From Abyssalbus ytuae (GTDB taxonomy: Bacteria; Bacteroidota; Bacteroidia; Flavobacteriales; Flavobacteriaceae): a DNA stretch of 64,000 bases. A program made the position numbers and the translations under genes. The notes beneath the pieces are model-generated. The model was not told the DNA's origin, ran no database searches, and was given only the letters and a program-made list of their open reading frames with translations. Where the stretch lies: positions 1,364,001-1,428,000 of the forward strand of contig NZ_CP094358.1 of the NCBI RefSeq assembly GCF_022807975.1. Reading direction: 5' to 3'. Of this stretch, positions 56,011-63,730 are shown one piece after another; positions within the stretch are counted from its first letter, which is position 1, and every line of letters starts with the position of its first letter.

Positions 56011-56883
56011 TCATTCCTCCAAAAAACTATTTATTTTTTCCCTGCAAACCTCCTCGGTTAATTCCTTTAAAAGGGCAACCCGCTCACCAAGATATTCCAG
56101 TTCTTCACGGGTAATGTTATAAATTTTCATGCGGTAGCGGGCATCAATATAGGCACGCTTAAGCAGGTCAAAACGATACTGCTCTTCTTTGGTGTTTTGT
56201 GGGAACACCTCGGCAAAACGCTCGTCTAAACGGATTACGTCATTTCTTAGCAAGTCTATATCGTGTTGCTTGGCCTTATAATCGGTAAACACCAACAGCG
56301 TAGTATGAAAATAACGCTCCGTAGCCTGGTGGAGCAAAAAAGCTGCTATTTTATACTTTTCCCGGTTAAAATCAAATTCAAAAGTTATTAAAAAATCGTT
56401 AGCGCTCTCAAACCACTGGTCAAAATGTTCCTGTGCATTTTGCTGTTTCTCGGCACCGGTTAAGCGTCTGGGTTTTGCCAGTTCCTTTTTACTGTTGTCA
56501 ACCAACAGTATGCCCTCTTTAACAATATCCACAAAAAAGTAGCTGCCATAGCTTAAAGCTTGGTTAACCTCCTTCAGGGTGTGGTAAATAATACTTGCCC
56601 GGGTGTTGAGTAGTCCTGTTTTTTCCAGTTTGTCAATAAGCCGCTCTACCTTAAAATGTGTTTTTATATCGTTGTAGGGTAGTATCACCAAAATATCATA
56701 ATCACTGCGGTACTCAAAGCGGGTACCGTCTTCAAAAGTGGTTTCCTCTACCCATTTGCCGGTGGCATAGCTCCCAAAGAGCCAGATCATATCTATCTTA
56801 CGTATGGCTTTTTGGAGCACTTCTACCAGCGCCTGCAGTTCCTTTTGTTTATGTGGGGGTAAATGAGAAAGTTGTTCTTTCAC
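56011..56883 (-). CDS. Nucleotidyltransferase-HEPN fusion protein (copy A)
   Basis: A 290-residue cytoplasmic protein. The N-terminal nucleotidyltransferase domain (about 1-110) has IWLFGSYATGKW and, after a short insertion, YRSDYDILVIL, the GS...DxD signature of the DNA-polymerase-beta/MNT superfamily. The C-terminal HEPN-like helical domain (about 150-290) has AAFLLHQATERYFHTTLL and RAYIDARYRMKIY. The Rx4-6H RNase motif is not evident, since RAYIDARY lacks the His, so the HEPN part may be non-catalytic. It is almost identical to copy B except around residues 163-187. Whether it is a toxin-antitoxin relative or a stand-alone modifier is unknown. Confidence 0.85.
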   Translation of the reverse strand: MKEQLSHLPPHKQKELQALVEVLQKAIRKIDMIWLFGSYATGKWVEETTFEDGTRFEYRSDYDILVILPYNDIKTHFKVERLIDKLEKTGLLNTRASIIYHTLKEVNQALSYGSYFFVDIVKEGILLVDNSKKELAKPRRLTGAEKQQNAQEHFDQWFESANDFLITFEFDFNREKYKIAAFLLHQATERYFHTTLLVFTDYKAKQHDIDLLRNDVIRLDERFAEVFPQNTKEEQYRFDLLKRAYIDARYRMKIYNITREELEYLGERVALLKELTEEVCREKINSFLEE

Positions 56884-57074
56884 CTGTGTTATGATTGGTT
56901 CTTTTTAAGAGTGGAAAGATAAAAAAAATATACCTGCCAGAGTTGGTTTAATAGGGTAAAAAGTGATTGCGAAAGTAAACCTCACAGGTTTGGAAGATAT
57001 AGATGAATATGGATAATAACAATTATTTTATAGTAAGTATACACATTCCTGATTTGCTCTGCAAATCCTTCCCC
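56015..57074. repeat. Left copy of a 1.1-kb tandem duplication
   Basis: The segment covers the copy A gene plus about 190 bp upstream (through the CTGATTTGCTCTGCAAATCC region). It is matched at 57115-58189, including the non-coding upstream part (GGAAAGATAAAAAAAATATA and following). The offset grows from 1100 to about 1115 bp because copy B has 15 extra bases inside the gene. The high identity of the non-coding flank suggests a recent duplication. Confidence 0.9.
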
Positions 57075-57075
57075 G

Positions 57076-57091
57076 GAAGTCGGGAGACTTC
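57076..57091. repeat. Small hairpin at the duplication junction
   Basis: GAAGTC-GGGA-GACTTC, a perfect 6-bp stem with a 4-nt loop, lies in the roughly 40 bp that separate the two duplicated copies. It may be a relic of a REP-like palindrome or the terminator of copy B. Confidence 0.4.
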
Positions 57092-57110
57092 GAGGAGCAA
57101 GGATATCTGT

Positions 57111-57998
57111 TTACTCCTCCAAAAAACTATTTATTTTTTCCCTGCAAACCTCCTCGGTTAGTTTCTTTAAAAGGGCAACCCGCTGGCCAAGGTATTCAAG
57201 TTCTTCACGGGTAATGTTATAAATTTTCATGCGGTAGCGGGCATCAATATAAGCGCGCTTGAGCAGGTCAAAACGATACTGCTCTTCTTTGGTGTTTTGT
57301 GGGAACACCTCGGCAAAACGCTCGTCTAAACGGATTACGTCATTTCTTAGCAGATCTATATCGTGCTGCTTGGCCTTATAGTCGGTAAACACCAACAGCG
57401 TAGTATGAAAATAACGCTCCGTAGCCTGGTGAAGTTCAAAAGCTGCTTTTTTGTAATAATTATTATTCTGTTGTCCTTTTTCAAAGTTGCTTTCAAAATC
57501 TTCAAAGAACATTTCAGCACTCTCAAACCACTGGTCAAAATGTTCCTGTGCCTTTTGCTGTTTCTCGGCACCCGTTAAGGGTTTGGGTTTTGCCAGTTCC
57601 TTTTTACTATTCTTAATCAACAGTATGCCCTCTTTAACAATATCGCCAAAAAAGTAGCTGCCATAGCTTAAAGCTTGGTTAACCTCCTTCAGGGTGTGGT
57701 AAATAATACTTGCCCGGGTGTTGAGTAGTCCTGTTTTTTCCAGTTTGTCAATAAGCCGCTCTACCTTAAAATGTGTTTTTATATCGTTATAAGGCAGTAT
57801 CACCAAAATATCATAATCACTGCGGTACTCAAAGCGGGTACCGTCTTCAAAAGTGGTTTCCTCTACCCATTTGCCGGTGGCATAGCTGCCAAAGAGCCAG
57901 ATCATATCTATCTTGTGTATGGCTTTTTGGAGCACTTCTACCAGCGCCTGCAGTTCTTTTTGTTTATGTGGGGGTAAATGAGAGAGTTGTTCCTTCAC
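57111..57998 (-). CDS. Nucleotidyltransferase-HEPN fusion protein (copy B)
   Basis: A 295-residue paralogue of copy A with the same MNT-type motif (IWLFGSYATGKW, YRSDYDILVIL) and HEPN-like C-terminus (HQATERYFHTTLLVFTDYKA). Outside residues about 125-192 only a few residues differ (His instead of Arg near 33, Gln for Glu and Lys for Glu near the end). Within about 163-192 the copies are unrelated: AEMFFEDFESNFEKGQQNNN here against ANDFLITFEFDFNREKY in copy A. The change falls in the first helix of the HEPN domain. The local divergence within otherwise near-identical genes suggests recombination or diversifying selection. Confidence 0.85.
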   Translation of the reverse strand: MKEQLSHLPPHKQKELQALVEVLQKAIHKIDMIWLFGSYATGKWVEETTFEDGTRFEYRSDYDILVILPYNDIKTHFKVERLIDKLEKTGLLNTRASIIYHTLKEVNQALSYGSYFFGDIVKEGILLIKNSKKELAKPKPLTGAEKQQKAQEHFDQWFESAEMFFEDFESNFEKGQQNNNYYKKAAFELHQATERYFHTTLLVFTDYKAKQHDIDLLRNDVIRLDERFAEVFPQNTKEEQYRFDLLKRAYIDARYRMKIYNITREELEYLGQRVALLKKLTEEVCREKINSFLEE

Positions 57999-58189
57999 CT
58001 GTGTTATGATTGGTTCTTTTTAAGAGTGGAAAGATAAAAAAAATATACCTGCCAGAGTTGGTTTAATAGGGTAAAAAGTGATTGCGAAAGTAAACCTCAC
58101 AGGTTTGGAAGATATAGATGAATATGGGTAATAACAATTATTTTATAGTAACTATACACACCCCTGATTTACTCTGCAAATTCTTCCCC
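57115..58189. repeat. Right copy of the 1.1-kb tandem duplication
   Basis: This is the partner of 56015-57074: the copy B gene and its upstream flank. After the duplicated flank, 58186-58201 forms a small CCCCTC-TCAA-GAGGGG hairpin of REP-like type. The stretch from there to 58281 shows no gene. Confidence 0.9.
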
Positions 58190-58281
58190 TCTCAAGAGGG
58201 GAGCCAGGAGATTAAGGGCATGGAAGGAATGACAAGCACGCTTCTAAGATTTCTTTCGGGCACACGCCAGCTATGATCAAA

Positions 58282-58481
58282 CAGCATAGTGTCTTGGAGT
58301 CTGACAGCATAATGTCTGGGGGTCTGACAGCATAATGTCCGGAGGTCTGACAGCATAGTGTCTGGGGGTCTGACAGCATAGTGTCTGGGGGTCTGACAGC
58401 ATAGTGTCTGGGGGTCTGACAGCATAGTGTCCGGGGGTCTGACAGCATAGTGTCTGGGGGTCTGACAGCATAGTGTCTGGA
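58282..58481. repeat. 23-bp tandem repeat array, family 1 (8 full units plus a partial)
   Basis: Units begin at 58282, 58305, 58328, 58351, 58374, 58397, 58420 and 58443, with a partial unit at 58466. The consensus is CAGCATAGTGTCTGGG followed by GGTCTGA (23 bp). Each unit contains GACA-N6-TGTC across its junction, a short dyad. Variants are single-base changes (AATG for AGTG, TCCG for TCTG). Because 23 is not a multiple of three, all three minus-strand frames stay open and give artefactual ORFs at 58192-58471. No spacers are present. Confidence 0.95.
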
Positions 58482-58482
58482 A

Positions 58483-58758
58483 GTTAGTCTACATAATGAC
58501 TAGACGTTAGTCTGCATAATGACTAGATGTTAGTCTGCATAATGACTAGACGTTAGTCTGCATAATGACTAGATGTTAGTCTGCATGGTGACTAGGGGTT
58601 AGTCTGCATAATGACTAGACGTTAGTCTGCATAATGACTAGACGTTAGTCTGCATAATGACTAAATGTTAGTCTGCATAATGACTAGGGGTTAGTCTGCA
58701 TAATGACTAGATGTTAGTCTGCATAATGACTAAATGTTAGTCTGCATAATGACTAAAC
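58483..58758. repeat. 23-bp tandem repeat array, family 2 (12 units)
   Basis: Twelve units start every 23 bp from 58483 to 58736. The consensus is GTTAGTCTGCATAATG followed by ACTAGAC, with variation mainly in the last bases (AGAC, AGAT, AAAT, AGGG). Each unit contains TAGTC-N8-GACTA, a dyad with 5-bp arms. Family 2 shares GTCTG and CATARTGWCT blocks with family 1, but the blocks are separated differently, so the two arrays look like related sequences amplified separately. Confidence 0.95.
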
Positions 58759-58760
58759 AA

Positions 58761-58796
58761 AAAGCAACCGCAGGTGTAAATACCTGCGGTTGCTTT
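58761..58796. terminator. Strong bidirectional terminator at the array edge
   Basis: A perfect 15-bp stem (AAAGCAACCGCAGGT paired with ACCTGCGGTTGCTTT) with a 6-nt loop, flanked by A and T runs. It follows the queA stop by 50 bp on the minus strand and starts directly after the last repeat unit, so it insulates the array from queA transcription. Confidence 0.9.
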
Positions 58797-58846
58797 AAAA
58801 AGATTTTTATCTCGTATGATTTTTTAACCGTTTCCGGCGCATGCTT

Positions 58847-59896
58847 TTATAAAATCAGCATAGCATCGCCGTAGGAATAAAATTTATATCCTTCTTTTAT
58901 GGCTTCTTTATATGCCTTCATAATTAAATCGTGACCTGTAAATGCTGCCACCATCATTAATAAGGTAGATTTTGGTGTATGGAAATTGGTTATCATACAA
59001 TCTGCTATACTAAAGTCATAAGGAGGAAATATAAATTTGTTAGTCCACCCGTCGTAAGAGTTTAACATTTTGTCTGATGATACTGCACTCTCCAAACCTC
59101 TCATTACCGTAGTACCTACCGCACATACTTTTTTCTTTTTTTCCTTTGCCTTGTTTACAATAGTAGTAGCTTTTTCATTAATATAAAGCTCTTCACTGTC
59201 CATTTTGTGTTTAGACAGGTCTTCGACTTCTACAGGGTTAAAAGTTCCCAACCCTACATGAAGGGTAAGCTCGGCAAAATCCACCCCTTTAATTTCGAGG
59301 CGTTTTAATAAATGCTTGGAGAAATGTAACCCGGCAGTGGGGGCAGCAACGGCACCTTCTGCTTTTGCGTAAATAGTTTGGTATCTTTCTTCATCTTCGG
59401 GTTCTACATCTCTTTTTATGTATTTTGGAAGTGGTGTTTCGCCCAGTTCTTTTAATTTAGCCCTGAAATCTTCATATGAACCGTCATATAAAAAGCGAAG
59501 CGTTCTTCCTCTGGAAGTCGTATTATCTATCACTTCGGCCACCAGGCTTTCATCATCGCCAAAATAAAGTTTATTTCCTATTCTTATTTTTCTGGCCGGG
59601 TCTACCAATACATCCCACAGGCGCTGATCGTCATTTAATTCTCTTAACAGAAAGACTTCTATTCTGGCTCCTGTTTTTTCTTTATTACCATACAAACGTG
59701 CAGGAAAAACCCTGGTGTTGTTTAAGACCATTACATCTCCTTCATCAAAATAATCAATAAGGTCTCTAAAAAGTTTATGTTCAATCTTTCCGCTGTTACG
59801 GTGAATAACCATTAATTTTGCTTCATCCCTGTTTTCAGAAGGATATTCGGCTAAAAGGTCTTTTGGAAGATCAAAATTGAAGTGTGATAATTTCAT
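58847..59896 (-). CDS. queA: tRNA preQ1(34) S-adenosylmethionine ribosyltransferase-isomerase
   Basis: A 349-residue enzyme, typical length for QueA. The frame extends upstream to 59971, but the ATG at 59896 gives [20 protein letters not shown], the standard N-terminus with its DLP and AEYP motifs. Other family segments are [29 protein letters not shown] and [14 protein letters not shown], with the late [18 protein letters not shown]. It transfers and isomerises ribose from S-adenosylmethionine onto preQ1-modified tRNA to make epoxyqueuosine. It is monocistronic here, ended by the strong terminator at 58761-58796. Confidence 0.95.
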   Translation of the reverse strand: MKLSHFNFDLPKDLLAEYPSENRDEAKLMVIHRNSGKIEHKLFRDLIDYFDEGDVMVLNNTRVFPARLYGNKEKTGARIEVFLLRELNDDQRLWDVLVDPARKIRIGNKLYFGDDESLVAEVIDNTTSRGRTLRFLYDGSYEDFRAKLKELGETPLPKYIKRDVEPEDEERYQTIYAKAEGAVAAPTAGLHFSKHLLKRLEIKGVDFAELTLHVGLGTFNPVEVEDLSKHKMDSEELYINEKATTIVNKAKEKKKKVCAVGTTVMRGLESAVSSDKMLNSYDGWTNKFIFPPYDFSIADCMITNFHTPKSTLLMMVAAFTGHDLIMKAYKEAIKEGYKFYSYGDAMLIL

Positions 59897-59942
59897 TACG
59901 GATTTTTTTAAGAGGTGCAAATATACAACCTCGGTATAGGGG

Positions 59943-59961
59943 TTGTCAAGTAAATTGACAA
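59943..59961. promoter_or_regulatory. Inverted repeat upstream of queA
   Basis: TTGTCAA-GTAAA-TTGACAA has perfect 7-bp arms and a 5-bp spacer, 47 bp upstream of the queA start codon. It falls in the 185-bp divergent gap between queA and pncB. It could be an operator for either gene; no regulator is adjacent. Confidence 0.4.
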
Positions 59962-60081
59962 TTAAATACATTAAATAAAATAATTACCTTCGGGGGTACA
60001 TCTTTTACCCGACTGGGGTTTATAAATAAAAATAGTTTATGTACTTTTCACAGTTAACAAATCAATAATATAAATATTTAT

Positions 60082-61500
60082 ATGCTGCCATTCAAAACCT
60101 CGATAGGCCTTTATACAGATTATTATGAACTTACCATGGCGCAGGGCCATTTTTTAAATAACCGGCATGAAGAACGGTCATGTTTTGATTATTTTTTCAG
60201 AAAAAACCCCTACAACGGAGGGTTTGTGGTATTTGCAGGGCTTTCCTCCTTTATTGAAATGCTGCAGAGTTTCAGGTTTGATGAAAAAGATTGTGAATAT
60301 CTTGAACAGCAGGGGTTTGATAAAAACTTTATAAACTACCTGAGAAATTTTGAGTTTAAGGGTAATATACATGCGGTTAGAGAAGGAGAGATCATTTTTC
60401 CTTATGAACCTGTATTGCATGTAGAAGGTACTATCCTGGAAACACAGCTTATAGAAACTTTGCTTCTTAATATTTTAAATTTTGAATCATTGATTGCTAC
60501 CAAGGCCTGCCGGTGCAAACTGGCTGCAGGCGATAAAACCCTTATGGAATTTGGTTTAAGAAGATCGCAGGGATTTGGCGGTATCAATGCCAGTAAAGCG
60601 GCTATTATAGGTGGGTTTGATGCTACCTCCAATGTATACAGTGCCTCCCTGTACCACCTTAACAGCAGTGGTACCATGGCTCATGCCTGGATACAGAGCT
60701 TTAATGACGAATTAAAGGCATTCCGTACGTATGCAAAACATTTTCCTGAGGATTGTGTGCTGCTGGTAGATACTTACGATACGTTAAAAAGCGGTATTCC
60801 CAATGCGGTTATTGTTGCCAGGGAATTAGAGGAAAAAGGATACCGGTTAAAAGGCATACGGCTGGACAGCGGCGATTTAACTTATTTGAGTTCCAAAGCC
60901 CGGAAGCAATTAAATAAGGCCGGCCTGGAGTATGTAAAAATTATTGCTTCTAACCAGCTGGACGAATATATTATTGAAAGTTTACAAATACAGGGAGCCC
61001 CTATTGATAGTTTCGGGGTAGGCACATCACTGGCCACAGGACAGGAAGATGCTGCCCTGGACGGGGTATATAAACTGTCACTCTTTAACGGGAACCCCAC
61101 CATTAAAATTTCGGATAATATTGCAAAAATGACCTTGCCCGGAATTAAAACCGTTTACCGTTTTTTTGATGAAGACGGCTTATTTGATGCAGATGGAATT
61201 GCATTTAAAGATGAGGGAGATTTTGAAATTATTCATCACCCTTTTGAAACAGATAAACAAAAAAGTATTAAAGGGTTAAAAAAAGAAGAATTACTCACCA
61301 AAGTGATGGAAGGGGGCAATATTACCTATACCTCCCCGTCACCCTACGAAATTGCGGAATATGTGCATTCACGGCTTAAACAATTGCCTAATGAGCATAA
61401 GCGTTTTTTAAACCCACATGTATACAAAGTGGGTATTACCACTAATTTAATGGACGAAAGAAACAACCTGGCAAAACAATACCTTAAAAAAGATTTTTAA
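60082..61500 (+). CDS. pncB: Nicotinate phosphoribosyltransferase
   Basis: A 472-residue cytoplasmic enzyme of the NAPRTase family. Markers are the N-terminal TDYYELTMAQGHF, KACRCKLAAGDKTLMEFGLR, the central GGFDATSNVYSA and HAWIQSF, LVDTYDT, the phosphoribose-binding LDSGDL and SFGVGTSLATG. It converts nicotinate, PRPP and ATP to nicotinate mononucleotide in NAD salvage. pncA follows 11 bp downstream, giving a complete nicotinamide-to-NaMN salvage operon. The initiator ATG at 60082 starts close to the conserved TDYYELT, as in other members. Confidence 0.95.
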   Translation: MLPFKTSIGLYTDYYELTMAQGHFLNNRHEERSCFDYFFRKNPYNGGFVVFAGLSSFIEMLQSFRFDEKDCEYLEQQGFDKNFINYLRNFEFKGNIHAVREGEIIFPYEPVLHVEGTILETQLIETLLLNILNFESLIATKACRCKLAAGDKTLMEFGLRRSQGFGGINASKAAIIGGFDATSNVYSASLYHLNSSGTMAHAWIQSFNDELKAFRTYAKHFPEDCVLLVDTYDTLKSGIPNAVIVARELEEKGYRLKGIRLDSGDLTYLSSKARKQLNKAGLEYVKIIASNQLDEYIIESLQIQGAPIDSFGVGTSLATGQEDAALDGVYKLSLFNGNPTIKISDNIAKMTLPGIKTVYRFFDEDGLFDADGIAFKDEGDFEIIHHPFETDKQKSIKGLKKEELLTKVMEGGNITYTSPSPYEIAEYVHSRLKQLPNEHKRFLNPHVYKVGITTNLMDERNNLAKQYLKKDF

Positions 61501-61511
61501 AAAAACATACG

Positions 61512-62051
61512 ATGAAAACATTATTAATTGTAGACCTTCAAAATGATTTTCTTCCGGGGGGTGCTTTGCCGGCTCCCGACGGAAACCAAATAATTCCGGT
61601 AGTAAACAATATAATGGATAAGTTTGACCTGATTACAGCTTCTAAAGACTGGCATCCTGAAGATACGGTGCATTTTGAGAAATGGCCTGTACATTGTGTA
61701 CAAAACACCCCGGGAAGTGATTTCCCCAATGAACTGGAAACCGGTAAAATTGATACCTTCTTACATAAAGGAACCAAAAACACGGATGACGGATATTCAG
61801 CCTTTGAAGCCACTAATATAAACCTTGATAATTTTTTAAAGGAAAAAGGTGTTACTGAATTATATGTGTGCGGGTTAACAACGGAATACTGTGTTAAAAA
61901 CTCCGTTTTAGATGCGTTATCCCATCACTACAAAACCTATGTTATAAAAGATGCTGTTGCAGGTGTAAAGGCACATCCGGGCGATGAAGATAAAGCCTGG
62001 CAGGAAATGAAAGTGGCAGGGGCAACTATTATAACCTCTGAGAATATTTAA
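61512..62051 (+). CDS. pncA: Nicotinamidase
   Basis: A 179-residue isochorismatase-fold hydrolase. It shows VDLQNDFLPGGALPAPDG (catalytic Asp about 8), SKDWHPEDTVHF with metal-binding Asp and His residues, the Lys of FLHKGTK, and the nucleophile Cys in GLTTEYCVKNSV. It hydrolyses nicotinamide to nicotinate, which PncB then uses. It is downstream of pncB by 11 bp and converges on aroA with a 4-bp overlap of the two coding ends. Confidence 0.95.
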   Translation: MKTLLIVDLQNDFLPGGALPAPDGNQIIPVVNNIMDKFDLITASKDWHPEDTVHFEKWPVHCVQNTPGSDFPNELETGKIDTFLHKGTKNTDDGYSAFEATNINLDNFLKEKGVTELYVCGLTTEYCVKNSVLDALSHHYKTYVIKDAVAGVKAHPGDEDKAWQEMKVAGATIITSENI

Positions 62052-63280
62052 TTACAAGGTTTTATGTCAAATTGAAGCTTTTTCATATCCTCCCAAAAAC
62101 CGGGGTATGATTTTGACACCACCTCTGCGTCATTGATAATAACGGGCACTTTTAAAGCCAGCGGCGCAAATGCCATTGCCATTCGATGATCGTGATAGGT
62201 ATCAATATCTACTTCTTCATTAATACGGGTGGAGGGTTTTAAAAATAATTCCTTGTCGGTAACTTCTATATTAGCTCCCAGTTTGGATAATTCGGTTTTT
62301 AAAGCTTCCAACCGGTCAGTTTCTTTAATTTTCAGGGTGTGAAGGCCGGTTAAACAGCACTCTATTCCTAAACCAAAACAGGTGACTGCAATAGTTTGTG
62401 CAATATCAGGAGAATTAGAAAGATCAAATTCTACTTTTTTACCTGCTTTAACAAACGATATTTTTTCTAAAGTAATAGTGTTATCACCATACGTGGTTTT
62501 TACCCCGAATTCTTTGTAAAAATCAACCAGGGAACTGTCTCCCTGCAAACTGTTTTTCTTATAAGAGGATAGAGATATGGTAGTTCCCACCTCACACAAC
62601 GCCACAATACTGTAAAAATACGAAGCCGAACTCCAGTCGGATTCCACCACAATTGTTTTATCTTCAATACGGGTGACGGGAAAAACTTTTATAACATTTC
62701 CCTTAAAGGATGTTTTTACTCCTGATTCTTCAAGCAATGCCAATGTCATTTTTATATAAGGCACCGAGGTTATTTTACCTTCCAGGGTCAATTCCAATCC
62801 GTTTTTAAGTGCAGGAGCCACCAACAGCAAGGCGGATATGTACTGACTGCTAACATTGGCCGCCAGAGAGACCTTATTTTCAGTTAACTCTTTACCTTCA
62901 ATTTTAAGAGGCGGGTATCCTTCTTCTTTTTCGTATTTTATCTCTGCTCCCAGTTGTCTTAATGCATCTACCAATATTTTAACGGGACGCTCCGTCATTC
63001 TTTCAGAACCCGTGAGCACTACACTTCTTCCCTGCTGAGCAGCAAAAAATGCGGTAAGAAAGCGCATGGCAGTACCGGCATGGTGAATATCTACCACTCC
63101 GTTTTTAACCTGGAGGCCTTTTTCCATAACTTCGGAATCGTCGGAGTTTGAAATATTCTTAATTTGAATATTGGGATATAAAGCTTTTAACAGCAATAAA
63201 CGGTTACTTTCACTTTTGGAACCGGTGATTTGAACAGAGTTATTTAATGTAGTTACCGAAGATTTAAGATATAGATTCAA
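62048..63280 (-). CDS. aroA: 3-phosphoshikimate 1-carboxyvinyltransferase (EPSP synthase)
   Basis: A 410-residue enzyme of the shikimate pathway, slightly shorter than the usual 425-430, as in other Bacteroidota. Markers are GSKSESNRLLLLKAL (phosphate binding), HAGTAMRFLTAFFAAQ, SSQYISALLL, SDWSSASYFYSIVAL, KETDRLEALKTEL and YHDHRMAMAFAPLAL. The NAGTAMR motif is present as HAGTAMR. It transfers enolpyruvate from PEP to shikimate-3-phosphate. The two inside-out alpha/beta halves are both present. It converges on pncA. Confidence 0.95.
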   Translation of the reverse strand: MNLYLKSSVTTLNNSVQITGSKSESNRLLLLKALYPNIQIKNISNSDDSEVMEKGLQVKNGVVDIHHAGTAMRFLTAFFAAQQGRSVVLTGSERMTERPVKILVDALRQLGAEIKYEKEEGYPPLKIEGKELTENKVSLAANVSSQYISALLLVAPALKNGLELTLEGKITSVPYIKMTLALLEESGVKTSFKGNVIKVFPVTRIEDKTIVVESDWSSASYFYSIVALCEVGTTISLSSYKKNSLQGDSSLVDFYKEFGVKTTYGDNTITLEKISFVKAGKKVEFDLSNSPDIAQTIAVTCFGLGIECCLTGLHTLKIKETDRLEALKTELSKLGANIEVTDKELFLKPSTRINEEVDIDTYHDHRMAMAFAPLALKVPVIINDAEVVSKSYPGFWEDMKKLQFDIKPCN

Positions 63281-63321
63281 TTTTTTATGCTCTAAGTGAT
63301 TGGAAGTGCAAAAATAAAAAG

Positions 63322-63341
63322 ATTCCCGCTTTCGCGGGAAT
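63322..63341 (-). terminator. Terminator of the MazG-like gene
   Basis: An 8-bp perfect GC-rich stem (ATTCCCGC paired with GCGGGAAT) with a 4-nt loop. On the minus strand it is followed by a T run, 14 bp after the MazG-like stop codon and before aroA. Confidence 0.85.
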
Positions 63342-63354
63342 TATAAAACAAACA

Positions 63355-63687
63355 TTATTTCAGTTTTTCGTTATTATGGTGACGGTCGTGATCGCGTTTG
63401 CCCTTTTTGTCCATTCTTTTGTCAAAAGCTTCCTGAAGGTCCACTCCTGTTTGATTGGCCAGACAAAGTACTACAAACAGAACATCGGCTAATTCTTCAC
63501 CTAGGTCTTTATCCTTATCACTTTCTTTTTCGCTTTGTTCTCCGTAACGCCTTGCAATTATACGGGCCACTTCACCAACTTCTTCGGTTAGCTGCGCCAT
63601 GTTGGTCAATTCGTTAAAATAACGTACTCCGTGTTCTTTAATCCAGTTATCAACTACTAACTGAGCATTTTTAATATTCATCTGCAT
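63355..63687 (-). CDS. MazG-like nucleotide pyrophosphohydrolase
   Basis: A 110-residue all-alpha NTP-PPase. The metal-binding EExxE...ExxD pattern is seen as QLTEEVGEVARIIARRYGEQ and LGEELADVLFVVLCLANQ. Short single-domain members of the MazG superfamily hydrolyse nucleoside triphosphates or dCTP-like substrates to monophosphate and pyrophosphate; the substrate here is not known. The Lys/Asp/His-rich C-terminus (KKGKRDHDRHHNNEKLK) is a disordered tail. Confidence 0.88.
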   Translation of the reverse strand: MQMNIKNAQLVVDNWIKEHGVRYFNELTNMAQLTEEVGEVARIIARRYGEQSEKESDKDKDLGEELADVLFVVLCLANQTGVDLQEAFDKRMDKKGKRDHDRHHNNEKLK

Positions 63688-63730
63688 TTGCTTTATTTAA
63701 ACCCCGTCAATTTATAAATTCCCCCTGATA

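Noticed and set aside
58192-58471. Overlapping minus-strand ORFs of 64-78 residues with Cys/Pro-rich repeats
   Set aside because: They are produced by the 23-bp repeat array, which keeps all three frames open. They have no ribosome-binding context and no independent support.
58282-58758. CRISPR array
   Set aside because: The repeats are directly abutting with no unique spacers, the unit is 23 bp, and no cas gene is present.
59897-59971. 25-codon N-terminal extension of queA
   Set aside because: It would place extra residues before the conserved QueA N-terminus and lies over a divergent-promoter region with an inverted repeat.
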